From positions 94,167 through 158,166 of the forward strand of contig NZ_FONS01000008.1 of the NCBI RefSeq assembly GCF_900112985.1: a stretch of 64,000 nucleotides of DNA, given 5' to 3'. Under the pieces are notes generated by a model, which saw only the letters and a program-made list of their open reading frames with translations, had not been told where the DNA came from and did not search any database. Position 1 is the stretch's first letter. The number at the start of each line of letters is the position of its first letter. The stretch comes from Pedobacter antarcticus (lineage in GTDB: Bacteria > Bacteroidota > Bacteroidia > Sphingobacteriales > Sphingobacteriaceae). Both the position numbers and the translations under genes were made by a program. Shown here one piece after another: positions 8,147-17,147 of the stretch.

Positions 8147-11100
8147 ATGTTTAAACTTACTTTTAAGCAACAAGTTTTAACAGGCTTTGCCATATCGCTA
8201 TTGTTTGTACTTGTCTCGGCGGTAACTTCTTATTTCAGCATCCGCTCCGTAGATATTGACTCCGACTGGGAGAATCATACTTATGATTTCATAGATCGTG
8301 CGGAAAGGCTCAAGACGAAACTACTCACTGCAGAAAATGGCCTGCGTGGTTTTATTTTGACTGGTGACAAAAAGTACCTTCGTCCCTATGAAGACAACAT
8401 CGGTCAGATAGATTCCACGATGGAAGATCTGAAGCGGTTAGCTGAATTTAATGAGACAGACGGATCCAATCTAGTCGCAATTGACACCAATTCTGCTGAA
8501 TGGGTGAGCGATATGGGTAAAACACTGGAAGTTTTTGAGATGAAGGGTATCTCGGCGGCAATTGACATTATCCATACTGACAGGGGTAGGGAGATCAAAT
8601 TAAGATTTTTAAAAGCCAGTTCTGAACTGATTAAAGTACAAAAAGAAATGCTTAAGCTGAGGACAAAAGCCAGAGAAGAGAGTACAACTCGCAGTACCAT
8701 TGTTATTATCATTAGCTCTACAATTATTTTTGCGCTGATCCTATATCTGTTCAGCTTTATTCGACGGACATTCGATACCCAAAAAATTACCGAAGAGCAG
8801 ATCCGTAAGAATAATACCCAACTGGAAAAATTGTCCGGAGAAAATGAGAAAAAGAACTGGCTTCTTTCCGGTGCCGCTGAAATTAATGATGTTATGAGCG
8901 GGGAACAGGAAATCGAAGAACTGACAGGACATATTATTACACAGCTTTGCAATTATGTAAATGCACCTGTCGGAGCGCTCTACCTGGTGAACATGCAGAA
9001 ACAGACGCTCAGTTTCAGCAATGGTTATGCTTGGGATGATGCCAGAAAACGAAAAAAAGATATCGCACTCGGCCAGGGACTGGTTGGTCAGGCGGCGCTG
9101 GAGCAAAAGAGCAAAACGCTGCGTGAAATTCCGGATGACTATATCCAGGTAAGCACCGGATTAGGCAGCCTGAAACCTACAGAATTGATTATTGTACCTG
9201 TATTATTCCAGGATGAGACCATCGCTGTGATTGAAATAGGCTTATTGCAAAATGCAGCGGTAGATACCATGAACTTTATCGATACTGTAATTGATGCGAT
9301 AGGTGTTGGTATAAACAGCGCGCAGGCAAGAACGCAGTTGCGAGAATTATTCCTGCAGACACAGCAGCAGGCAGAAGAACTGGAAAGCCAGCAGGAAGAA
9401 TTGAGAACCACTAACGAAGAATTGCTGCATAAATCAGAAGAACTTCAGGCTTCCGAAGAGGAACTTCGTGTTCAGCAGGAAGAATTACGGCAAACCAATG
9501 CAGAGCTCGAAGAAAAGGCCAGCCTACTGGAAGAAAGAAATATATCGATCACTGAGGCTAGAGAGGCCATGAGCCTGAAAGCTGAAGAACTGGCCATATC
9601 CAGCCGCTATAAATCGGAGTTCCTGGCAAACATGAGCCATGAGCTTCGCACCCCGCTGAACAGTATTCTGATCCTGGCCCGTATTCTAAAAGAAAACAGA
9701 CCTGAAAACCTAAATGAAGAACAAATTAAATATGCCGGCGTCATTCATAATGCTGGTTCAGATCTCCTGACTCTGATTAACGATATCCTGGATCTGTCAA
9801 AAATCGAATCCGGAAAGGTAGATCTGGATATTGAACCGGTAAGACCGGAAGAAATTGCCAGAAACATGGAATCGTTGTTCTCTGAAATTGCCAAAAGCAA
9901 AAAGATCACTTTCCGCACCATTATTGATGAGGCCCTTCCGCCACGCTTCATGACGGATCTTTCCAGAACCGAGCAGATTATTAAAAACCTGCTTTCGAAT
10001 GCCTTTAAATTTACGCCGGAAAATGGAGAGATCAATCTGGAAATAAGTAAAGCTCCCGCCGAGCTTACTTATTATGCAGAGAATTTGCAGACGAGCAAAG
10101 ATCAGATTATATCTTTCAGTGTAAAAGACAGTGGAATAGGTATTCCATCAGATAAGCAAAAGCTAATTTTTGAAGCCTTCAAACAGGCCGATGGAACTAC
10201 AAGCCGAAAATATGGAGGTACAGGTTTAGGGCTTTCCATCAGCAAAGAGCTTTCTCATATCCTTGGAGGAGAAATACAGGTTGAAAGTGAACCTGGCACA
10301 GGAAGTACTTTCACATTGTATCTGCCAGCGGAACAATCAGGCGAAGAACGCCTGGCTCCATTACAAGCAGCAAAAGTGCCTATTACAATTCCGTTAGTTT
10401 CGGAACCAGTATTGCAGGCTGTAAATCAAAACAGGAGACAGACACTGTTAATTGTAGAAGATGATCTGATTTTTGCGGACGTCCTGAAAGATTATGCAAT
10501 CGAAAAAGGCTTCGATCCGCTGCTTGCCCATAGTGGCGATGTTGGGCTGGAAATGGCTCGAAAGGAATTACCTGATGCCATTATTCTGGATATTATGCTA
10601 CCAGTAATGGATGGATGGACAATCCTAAAAAAGCTTAAATCCAATCCACAAACAAAAGATATTCCTGTACACATGATGTCTGCCGGTGAATTTAAAAGTG
10701 AAAAAGCATTGCAGGAAGGTGCTATTGGATTCCTTAAAAAACCGATTGAAAAAGATCAGCTGGACCTAGCCTTCCAGACCTGGCAGTCGGAAAACATTCA
10801 TCTCGACTTTAACAGCGTTCTTGTCATAGAAGACCATGAACTGCAAAGTATGGCCGTAAAGGAGCAATTAACTGAAAGAGGAATCGATGTAGTCCAGGCA
10901 TTTACTGGCGAAGCGGCATTGGAGCTAGTTAATTCCAGGAGTTTTGATTGCATTATCCTGGATCTGAACCTACCTGATATATCTGGATTTGACTTGCTTG
11001 ACCAAATTAAGCAGAAGCCTGAGTATGCGCATATCCCTGTAATTATAAATACAGCAATGGAACTTGACCAGGATAGTATTGCCCATATTATGAAGTATAC

Positions 11101-11623
11101 GGAAGCGATGGTTCTGAAGTCCAATAAATCGAATGACAGATTGATTGACGAAGTGAGCTTATTTATGCACAAGCTTAAAAAACAGGAAAAATTCAAGGCT
11201 GTTTCAAAAAGCCCTACACAGGGGAAAACGATTTCTACTATCGAAAAAGCGCTGCAGCACAAAACGGTATTAATTACAGATGATGATATGCGTAATATTT
11301 TCGCGCTGTCCAGTGCCCTGCAGATTTACGACATGAAAATTGTTATTGCGACAAATGGTAAGGAGGCGCTGGAGAAACTGGATGAAGTTCCGGAGATTGA
11401 TATTGTGTTAATGGATATTATGATGCCGGAAATGGATGGTTATGAAGCAATGAGACTGATCAGGAAGGACAAAGCTTATAAGAAGCTTCCGATCATTGCA
11501 CTGACTGCAAAGGCTATGAAAAATGACAGAGAAAAATGTATCGAGGCAGGAGCAAACGATTATATCGCCAAACCTGTAGATGTCGATCAACTGTTATCTA
11601 TGTTAAGAGTATGGTTAAGCTAA
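8147..11623 (+). CDS. CHASE3-GAF hybrid histidine kinase with three receiver domains
   Basis: A 1158-residue membrane hybrid kinase. In order: transmembrane helix (about 10-32); CHASE3-like periplasmic helical sensor (40-180, with LLTAENGLRGFILTGD); second helix (185-205); GAF domain (about 240-395); a long Glu/Gln-rich coiled coil (405-490) made of repeated EEL-type heptads; HisKA with His498 in ANMSHELRTP; HATPase (NLLSNAFKF, GIGIP, GGTGLGLS); then receivers beginning near 766, 891 and 1041. Each receiver keeps an acceptor Asp (in IILDIMLP, IILDLNLP and IVLMDIMMP). The CheR gene starts 2 bp downstream, so this heads a three-gene signalling operon. Confidence 0.92.
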   Translation: MFKLTFKQQVLTGFAISLLFVLVSAVTSYFSIRSVDIDSDWENHTYDFIDRAERLKTKLLTAENGLRGFILTGDKKYLRPYEDNIGQIDSTMEDLKRLAEFNETDGSNLVAIDTNSAEWVSDMGKTLEVFEMKGISAAIDIIHTDRGREIKLRFLKASSELIKVQKEMLKLRTKAREESTTRSTIVIIISSTIIFALILYLFSFIRRTFDTQKITEEQIRKNNTQLEKLSGENEKKNWLLSGAAEINDVMSGEQEIEELTGHIITQLCNYVNAPVGALYLVNMQKQTLSFSNGYAWDDARKRKKDIALGQGLVGQAALEQKSKTLREIPDDYIQVSTGLGSLKPTELIIVPVLFQDETIAVIEIGLLQNAAVDTMNFIDTVIDAIGVGINSAQARTQLRELFLQTQQQAEELESQQEELRTTNEELLHKSEELQASEEELRVQQEELRQTNAELEEKASLLEERNISITEAREAMSLKAEELAISSRYKSEFLANMSHELRTPLNSILILARILKENRPENLNEEQIKYAGVIHNAGSDLLTLINDILDLSKIESGKVDLDIEPVRPEEIARNMESLFSEIAKSKKITFRTIIDEALPPRFMTDLSRTEQIIKNLLSNAFKFTPENGEINLEISKAPAELTYYAENLQTSKDQIISFSVKDSGIGIPSDKQKLIFEAFKQADGTTSRKYGGTGLGLSISKELSHILGGEIQVESEPGTGSTFTLYLPAEQSGEERLAPLQAAKVPITIPLVSEPVLQAVNQNRRQTLLIVEDDLIFADVLKDYAIEKGFDPLLAHSGDVGLEMARKELPDAIILDIMLPVMDGWTILKKLKSNPQTKDIPVHMMSAGEFKSEKALQEGAIGFLKKPIEKDQLDLAFQTWQSENIHLDFNSVLVIEDHELQSMAVKEQLTERGIDVVQAFTGEAALELVNSRSFDCIILDLNLPDISGFDLLDQIKQKPEYAHIPVIINTAMELDQDSIAHIMKYTEAMVLKSNKSNDRLIDEVSLFMHKLKKQEKFKAVSKSPTQGKTISTIEKALQHKTVLITDDDMRNIFALSSALQIYDMKIVIATNGKEALEKLDEVPEIDIVLMDIMMPEMDGYEAMRLIRKDKAYKKLPIIALTAKAMKNDREKCIEAGANDYIAKPVDVDQLLSMLRVWLS

Positions 11624-11624
11624 T

Positions 11625-12461
11625 ATGAATAATCCTGAGAAAAATATAGCCGAGGTAATCAGCTACGCCGAACTGGAGTCACTCGTGGGTTTTATTAGAA
11701 ATGTCCATGGGTTCGACTTTAGTAATTATTCCCCCGCCTCTTTGAAAAGACGGGTAAGCCGTATAATGCAACTGCAACGGTTAAGTCTTTTTGATCTGAG
11801 AACCCTGCTGACTAATGATCTGGAATACTTTGAAACTTTTATTATGGAAATAACGGTTAACGTGACAGAAATGTTCCGTGACCCTCCTTTCTTTAAATCA
11901 GTTTCTCAACATATAATCCCCTATCTAAGATCGTATCAGCGGATTAAGGTTTGGAATGCCGGATGCTCAACTGGAGAAGAGCTTTATTCCTTTTCCATTC
12001 TTTTTGCCGAAGCTGGTCTTTATGACCGTAGTTTTTTTTATGGCACAGATATTAACGCAGAAGTACTGAACTATGCCAAGAACGGCATATATGACCTGCA
12101 GAAAATGAAACAATACTCAGAAAACTATCAGAAAACGGGTGCTACGCATACATTATCTGACTATTATACTGCTAAATATGATGCCGCATCAATTGTTCAT
12201 TCCTTAAAAAAGAATGTTCTTTTCTCTGCACATAACCTGGCTTCTGAAGGCGTATTTAATGAATTTCAATTGATTTCCTGCAGAAATGTACTGATCTATT
12301 TTAACACCGCATTACAGGAAAAAGTGATTGATTTGTTTTACCACAGTCTCGCAAATTTTGGTTTTCTGTGCCTGGGCTCGAAAGAGACTTTAAGAAGTTC
12401 GGAAATTGGACGTTTTAAGGTCATCGACAGGAAAAACAATATCTATCAGAAAATAGCTTAA
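11625..12461 (+). CDS. CheR-type protein-glutamate methyltransferase
   Basis: A 278-residue SAM-dependent methyltransferase of the CheR family. The N-terminal helical domain (about 15-75) contains SPASLKRRVSRIM. The catalytic domain has NVTEMFRDPPFF, the SAM-binding WNAGCSTGEELYS and SCRNVLIYF. Classical CheR methylates chemoreceptors, but no receptor, CheA, CheW or CheB lies near. The gene sits between two hybrid kinases, 2 bp after the first and 19 bp before the second. By comparison with similar clusters, it may modify the helical linker of one of these kinases; that target is inference. Confidence 0.9.
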   Translation: MNNPEKNIAEVISYAELESLVGFIRNVHGFDFSNYSPASLKRRVSRIMQLQRLSLFDLRTLLTNDLEYFETFIMEITVNVTEMFRDPPFFKSVSQHIIPYLRSYQRIKVWNAGCSTGEELYSFSILFAEAGLYDRSFFYGTDINAEVLNYAKNGIYDLQKMKQYSENYQKTGATHTLSDYYTAKYDAASIVHSLKKNVLFSAHNLASEGVFNEFQLISCRNVLIYFNTALQEKVIDLFYHSLANFGFLCLGSKETLRSSEIGRFKVIDRKNNIYQKIA

Positions 12462-12480
12462 TTCTACCCGAAATTTTTTA

Positions 12481-14082
12481 ATGCCATTAGAACATATGGA
12501 AAAAATAAATATCCTGATCGTCGATGACAGACCGGAAAACATAATTGCGCTGGAAGCGTTGCTGAAAAGAGACGATGTTAATCTTATCAGCACGACCTTG
12601 CCAAACGAGGCCTTGAGACTTGCCTGGGAAATGGATATTGCCATTGCTCTTGTAGACGTACAAATGCCGGAAATGGATGGTTTCGAACTCGTTGAGATCC
12701 TGAAGAGTAATCCGCGTACAAAAAATATTCTGGTGATTTTTGTTACGGCAATATCCACCGAAACTAAATATGCTGTCAAAGGCCTCAATACAGGTGCTGT
12801 CGATTATTTATATAAGCCCCTGAATCCATATGTGACTTCTGCAAAAGTAGATTCGTTCATTCAGTTTGTCCGCAGCCAGCGTGAACTGGTCAAAAAGAAC
12901 AAAGAACTGGAATCTTACCAAAAAGAGCTGATCAGAGCGAAAGAACTGGCAGAACAGGGAAGAAAGATCAAAGAGAATTTTCTGGCAAATATGAGTCATG
13001 AAATCCGTACGCCTATTAACGGCATTATAGGTATCGCCAACCTGCTTGAGAAAACCCCGTTGAATCAAGAACAGCAAGAAATGATATCCTTACTGGAGAT
13101 CTCTTCTAACTCTCTTCTGGGCGTAATCAACGATATTCTGGATATCTCAAAAATTGAAGCTGGGAAATTCAAGATCAACAGAGCCCCCACCGACCTGATC
13201 ATGACCAGCTTTTCTATCGTAAATCTGCTCAGTATTCGTGCAAAAGAAAAACATCTGGACCTAATTACCGAATTCGATCCGCAAATTCCAAAAAGCGTAA
13301 TGGCTGACAGCCTGCGTCTGAACCAGATTTTAATGAATCTGATCGGTAACGCAATTAAATTTACGCATGAGGGGAATGTGACGCTGAGGGTGCAGGTTAT
13401 GGATCATAAGGGAAATAATATGCTGATTAAATTCTCAGTTTCGGATACTGGAATTGGAATTGCAGAAGATAAAATCGATAAGACGTTTGAAACATTCGAG
13501 CAGGCTGAGGATAATACGACCCTTCGTTATGGAGGTACAGGTCTGGGCCTGTCCATTGTGAAAAACCTGGCCCGATTGAAAGGCGGCCTGCTTACCGTAG
13601 ATAGCGAGCTGGGTAAAGGAAGTACCTTTTCTTTTAGTAATTGGTATGAAATTGTGCAGGACAAGACTGAAAGTCCATCTGTCGCGACCGTACAACTCCT
13701 TCCCTTCAATGGCGTAAATATTCTGGTAGCAGAAGATAACCCTATCAACAAATTTCTGATTGTTAAGATCCTCAAGGGATGGAATATAGAAGCTGACGTT
13801 GTAGAGAACGGGAAGGAAGCACTCGACAAATTAAAGGAAAATCATTACGACCTGATCCTGATGGATACTTTTATGCCGGTAATGAACGGATTGGAAGCCA
13901 CCAAACTGATCAGAGAGAATTATATTCCTGGCAAACAGGACATTCCTATAATTACATTTTCTGCTGCTGTGATGGAAAACGATAAAAAAGCTGCAATTGA
14001 TGCTGGCGCCAGTGATGTACTGAGCAAACCTTTTGAACTGGGTATCCTACACCAGAAGATTACCCAGTTTACTGCAAAATAA
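12481..14082 (+). CDS. Soluble hybrid kinase, receiver-HisKA-HATPase-receiver
   Basis: A 533-residue cytoplasmic protein without membrane helices. The N-terminal receiver (about 8-125) has acceptor Asp59 in LVDVQMPEMDG. A coiled-coil linker leads to HisKA with His173 in ANMSHEIRTP, then HATPase (LIGNAIKF, DTGIGIA, GGTGLGLSI) and a second receiver (about 410-530) with Asp462 in LILMDTFMP. An inner ATG at 12496 is an alternative start. Receivers at both ends suggest a relay hub taking phosphate from the upstream hybrid kinase. No DNA-binding output domain is encoded in the operon. The stop codon abuts the stop of the converging pth gene. Confidence 0.92.
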   Translation: MPLEHMEKINILIVDDRPENIIALEALLKRDDVNLISTTLPNEALRLAWEMDIAIALVDVQMPEMDGFELVEILKSNPRTKNILVIFVTAISTETKYAVKGLNTGAVDYLYKPLNPYVTSAKVDSFIQFVRSQRELVKKNKELESYQKELIRAKELAEQGRKIKENFLANMSHEIRTPINGIIGIANLLEKTPLNQEQQEMISLLEISSNSLLGVINDILDISKIEAGKFKINRAPTDLIMTSFSIVNLLSIRAKEKHLDLITEFDPQIPKSVMADSLRLNQILMNLIGNAIKFTHEGNVTLRVQVMDHKGNNMLIKFSVSDTGIGIAEDKIDKTFETFEQAEDNTTLRYGGTGLGLSIVKNLARLKGGLLTVDSELGKGSTFSFSNWYEIVQDKTESPSVATVQLLPFNGVNILVAEDNPINKFLIVKILKGWNIEADVVENGKEALDKLKENHYDLILMDTFMPVMNGLEATKLIRENYIPGKQDIPIITFSAAVMENDKKAAIDAGASDVLSKPFELGILHQKITQFTAK

Positions 14083-14643
14083 TTACTGGTTAAATGCAGT
14101 CATGGTCTTCGCTGGTCCGGCGGTTACAAAACTCTGGATCAGCGCAACACTCTTATCTATTAACGCGGGTAGCTCAGGTAATTCTTCTTTGTAAAAGGGT
14201 CCAAGCACATAATCTGCCTGTCTGCCTTTTGGAAAGTCGTCCCCGATGCCGAATCTTAACCTCGGATAATCCTGTCCGCCACAGGTTGCCTCTATACTCT
14301 TAAGTCCATTATGTCCTGCACTGCTGCCTTTGAGTTTTAATCGCAACTTGCCGAGTGGTAAGGCCAGATCATCGACGATAACCAATACATTTTCAAGTGG
14401 AATACGAAGTTCCTGCATCCAGTAATTAACCGCCCGTCCACTCAGGTTCATATAGGTAGTTGGCTTAATAACATGCAGCTTTTTTCCTTTCCAGGAAACT
14501 TCCGAGTAATAAGCAAGGCGCAGATTCGCAAATTCACCTCCCAGCTCCTTCACGAGCTGATCAGCGATATTAAAACCTATATTGTGCCTGGTATTGGCAT
14601 ATTCCGATCCGATATTTCCCAGACCAACAATTAGATATTTCAT
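14083..14643 (-). CDS. pth: Peptidyl-tRNA hydrolase
   Basis: A 186-residue enzyme that frees tRNA from peptidyl-tRNA dropped by ribosomes. Family motifs are MKYLIVGLGNIGSEYANTRHN (which carries the conserved Asn and catalytic His), KPTTYMNLSG, VIVDDLALPLGKLRL and GSSAGHNGLKSI. The frame is open upstream for 40 codons, but those codons do not match the family. A good promoter also lies inside that extension, so the ATG at 14643 is the start. The gene ends exactly where the converging hybrid kinase gene ends. Confidence 0.96.
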   Translation of the reverse strand: MKYLIVGLGNIGSEYANTRHNIGFNIADQLVKELGGEFANLRLAYYSEVSWKGKKLHVIKPTTYMNLSGRAVNYWMQELRIPLENVLVIVDDLALPLGKLRLKLKGSSAGHNGLKSIEATCGGQDYPRLRFGIGDDFPKGRQADYVLGPFYKEELPELPALIDKSVALIQSFVTAGPAKTMTAFNQ

Positions 14644-14732
14644 GTGAAATCGTGTATTTATATTTAAGGATCTATCCTGGGAACCCCGGTAGCAGCTTAG
14701 CTGGATTCTGGCACACAGCCGGTTCATTTGGC

Positions 14733-14763
14733 CAAACTTAGATAAATTCCTTTTTATGTGCAA
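14733..14763 (-). promoter_or_regulatory. Promoter of pth
   Basis: Read leftwards: TTG at 14763-14761, 20 nt, then TAAGTTTG at 14740-14733. Both boxes and the spacing fit the Bacteroidota primary-sigma promoter. Transcription from here gives a leader of about 85 nt and excludes the longer open frame. Confidence 0.65.
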
Positions 14764-14841
14764 TTTAATTGCCTTGCATATAAAAAAGATTTATCGGTCT
14801 CTCCTCAACTGAGGAAAACATTATTGTAGAAGATATATAAA

Positions 14842-14886
14842 TATAAAAAAGCCGTCTGCCCCGATTGGGGAGACGGCTTTTTTATA
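14842..14886 (-). terminator. Terminator after rplY
   Basis: A GC-rich hairpin with arms 14842-14862 and about 14867-14886 (16 perfectly paired outer bases, one bulged base further in) with A/T tails. It lies just downstream of the rplY stop and would give a U-run on the leftward transcript. It is nearly symmetrical, so it could also act rightwards. Confidence 0.88.
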
Positions 14887-14899
14887 TTAGAGAAACAGC

Positions 14900-15478
14900 T
14901 TATTTTTTACCTGCTGCCTGCTCTGCTTGTTTTAATGCTCTTGACATAATTACAGAAGCTATAGTATCTTCTTGAGTATTAGTCACAGTGTAAGCACCTT
15001 TTGCTAAGTCACGAACACGGAATAAGTTACCAACTTCTAATTTAGAAATGTTAACTTCAACTGTCTGTGGCATATCTTTTGGTAAAGATTTAACACGCAG
15101 TTTACGTAATTTCTGAACTAATTTACCACCCATTTTAACACCTGGAGAAGTACCGGTTAATTTAACTGGAATTTCCATAACGATTTCTTTCTCATCAAAT
15201 AATTGTAAGAAATCTACGTGTAATAACACGTCTGTTAATGGATGAAATTGTAATTCTTTGATGATTGCTTTTACTTTAACACCATCAACATCAATTTCAA
15301 CAAAGTTCGCTTCTGGTGTGTAGATAGCATCCTTTAAATCAGTGATAACAACAGCAAAGTGTTTTTGCTCTGTACCACCATACAATACTGCAGGAACTTT
15401 ACCTTCATAGCGAAGCTCTTTAGCATCGCGTTTCCCTACGTTCTCTCTTGGAGAACCGCTAATTGCGATAATTTTCAT
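14900..15478 (-). CDS. rplY: 50S ribosomal protein L25/general stress protein Ctc
   Basis: A 192-residue long-form L25 (Ctc/TL5 type) that binds 5S rRNA. The N-terminal L25 domain (about 1-93) has KRDAKELRYEGKVPAVLYG and the C-terminal beta domain (about 100-185) has VEVNISKLEVGNL. The Lys/Ala/Gln-rich tail is usual for Bacteroidota members. It lies 79 bp downstream of prs in the same direction, the common prs-rplY-pth order found in many bacteria, with pth next in line. Confidence 0.95.
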   Translation of the reverse strand: MKIIAISGSPRENVGKRDAKELRYEGKVPAVLYGGTEQKHFAVVITDLKDAIYTPEANFVEIDVDGVKVKAIIKELQFHPLTDVLLHVDFLQLFDEKEIVMEIPVKLTGTSPGVKMGGKLVQKLRKLRVKSLPKDMPQTVEVNISKLEVGNLFRVRDLAKGAYTVTNTQEDTIASVIMSRALKQAEQAAGKK

Positions 15479-15557
15479 CTTTTATTTATTTATTTTATAT
15501 AATTAAATGAAGCCTTCCTGATTATTATAAAACCAGGCTGCCTCTATTTATTCTAAT

Positions 15558-16499
15558 TTAAACCCGGAACAAATCACTGATTGAGCCATGTTCATTTACA
15601 TTGGCAATTGCCTTCGCAAATAAAGGTGCAGTACTCAATACTTTAATTTTAGGGCTATCCTGTTTTAAAGGAATAGTATCCGTTACAATAAGTTCCGTCA
15701 ACAGAGAGCTTTCTACTGTCTCATAAGCTTTACCTGACAATACCGGATGCGTACAAACAGCTCTAACACTTCTCGCTCCTTTTTCCATAATCAGGGCTGC
15801 GGCTTTTGCAAGCGTACCTGCGGTATCACAGATGTCGTCAATTAAAACAATATCCATATCGGTTACGTCACCGATAATAGACATAGATTCAATTTCATTA
15901 GCCCGTTTCCTTCTTTTATCACAGATTACGACCTCTGCATTGAAAAACTTTGCAAATGTTCTCGCACGGTATGATCCACCCATATCAGGTGATGCAATGG
16001 TGAGGTTATGCAAGCCCAGGCTTTTGATATATGGTACAAAAATCACTGAACCATCCAGGTGGTCTACTGGTATGTCAAAGAATCCCTGAATCTGTGCAGC
16101 ATGAAGATCCATTGTCATGATCCGGTGAATACCGGCTGATTTCAACAGATTTGCAACAAGTTTAGCACCGATTGCAACACGGGGTTTATCTTTCCTGTCT
16201 TGTCTGGCCAGTCCGTAATAAGGAACAACCGCAGTAATGTAATGCGCCGAAGCTCGCTTCGCTGCATCAATCATTAATAGCAGTTCCATTAAATTATCTG
16301 AAGGCTGGTAAGTAGACTGGATTAAAAAGACATCACATCCCCTGACTGTCTCATCGTATGACGGCTGAAACTCCCCATCGCTAAATCTACTTAAGGTTAC
16401 ATTACCAAGAGGTTTGCCGTAACTTTCGGCAATTTTGTGAGCTAATGCTTTTGTACCGGTGCCGGCAAAAAGTTTAACGGGGTTAAATTGCAATGGCAT
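15558..16499 (-). CDS. prs: Ribose-phosphate pyrophosphokinase
   Basis: A 313-residue cytoplasmic enzyme making PRPP from ribose-5-phosphate and ATP for nucleotide, His and Trp synthesis. Visible motifs are FSDGEFQPSY, the YYGLARQDRKD ATP loop, MDLHAAQIQGFFD, and the PRPP-binding DIVLIDDICDTAGT. Length is typical of class I enzymes. It starts downstream of the terminator that follows tRNA-Gln. I saw no clear TAnnTTTG box in the short gap, so either the promoter is degenerate or some read-through from the tRNA occurs. Confidence 0.97.
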   Translation of the reverse strand: MPLQFNPVKLFAGTGTKALAHKIAESYGKPLGNVTLSRFSDGEFQPSYDETVRGCDVFLIQSTYQPSDNLMELLLMIDAAKRASAHYITAVVPYYGLARQDRKDKPRVAIGAKLVANLLKSAGIHRIMTMDLHAAQIQGFFDIPVDHLDGSVIFVPYIKSLGLHNLTIASPDMGGSYRARTFAKFFNAEVVICDKRRKRANEIESMSIIGDVTDMDIVLIDDICDTAGTLAKAAALIMEKGARSVRAVCTHPVLSGKAYETVESSLLTELIVTDTIPLKQDSPKIKVLSTAPLFAKAIANVNEHGSISDLFRV

Positions 16500-16524
16500 G
16501 ATTAGACGGGTATCAATGCTGGGT

Positions 16525-16561
16525 TAAAAAAAAATCGGATTGTGCTTTAGTCACAATCCGA
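16525..16561 (-). terminator. Terminator after tRNA-Gln
   Basis: A hairpin with 10-bp arms at 16534-16543 and 16552-16561. On the leftward transcript it is followed directly by a run of nine U. It begins 10 bases beyond the tRNA 3' end. Confidence 0.9.
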
Positions 16562-16570
16562 ATATGTTTA

Positions 16571-16643
16571 GTTGCCCGACCAGGATTCGAACCTAGACAA
16601 ACGGTACCAAAAACCGTTGTACTACCTTTATACTATCGGGCAA
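16571..16643 (-). tRNA. tRNA-Gln (anticodon TTG)
   Basis: Read leftwards from 16643, a full cloverleaf is seen. The acceptor stem TTGCCCG pairs with CGGGCAA. The anticodon stem ACGGT/ACCGT closes the loop TTTTGGT, whose anticodon is TTG. The T arm carries GGTTCGAATCC. The discriminator would be C, and CCA is not encoded. It stands alone between its own promoter and terminator. Confidence 0.95.
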
Positions 16644-16684
16644 TCTTCCTTCTTTTCGACAAGCGTTCGTCTCAATTGGGAATG

Positions 16685-16715
16685 CAAATGTACGCAGATA
16701 TTTTAGAATTGCAAA
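16685..16715 (-). promoter_or_regulatory. Promoter of tRNA-Gln
   Basis: Read leftwards: TTTG at 16715-16712, exactly 19 nt, then TACATTTG at 16692-16685. This is a full match to the Bacteroidota promoter consensus. Transcription would begin about 35-40 nt before the mature tRNA 5' end. Confidence 0.75.
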
Positions 16716-17147
16716 TCTTTCTAAAAAAAAGTTTAAAATATTTTCAGAACACCATAAAACGCCCTCTATAACGTTCATTCGATGTATTACCTGTACTTTC
16801 ACACCTAACATATTCAAAAACAGGCAGAAAAACTACAGAATAATCCGGCGAAAATATACAGTCCTAAAAACATTGAATTATTTAATTTCAGCTAAAATAA
16901 AAGCAATCAGCAACTTAGATATCCCGCGATTTTTCCAATAAAAAAAATAAAAAAAACAGATCAGATGGCCAGAAACTAAAAAGAGACGAAAACAATTCGG
17001 TTACATAATGCCGGATAAGCAAAATATTAAACAAAATTTAAAGAAGCTCTCAATCTATTTGATTATTTTCGGCAGCATTTTAAGCTGTTTAAGTATATTA
17101 AAGTTTCAAACAGCTGCGATAAGCGAATTTTACATTAACAATAACAC
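16716..17147. other. AT-rich intergenic region between divergent tRNA-Gln and the DUF2723 gene
   Basis: About 430 bp with no convincing open frame. It is rich in A and T runs (for example around 16938-16960). I see no complete TTG/TAnnTTTG promoter for the rightward gene and no clear hairpin, riboswitch or repeat. It presumably carries the DUF2723 promoter in a degenerate form; a small RNA cannot be excluded. Confidence 0.5.

Noticed and set aside
10798..11262. 154-codon leftward open frame
   Set aside because: Antisense to receiver domains of the large hybrid kinase; Ser/Cys/Ile-rich shadow composition.
15479..15557. Attenuator between prs and rplY
   Set aside because: Only a short imperfect stem (CCTG/CAGG) around a long AT loop; too weak to call.
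16593..16817. 74-codon leftward open frame
   Set aside because: It runs through tRNA-Gln and its promoter, so it is not a gene.
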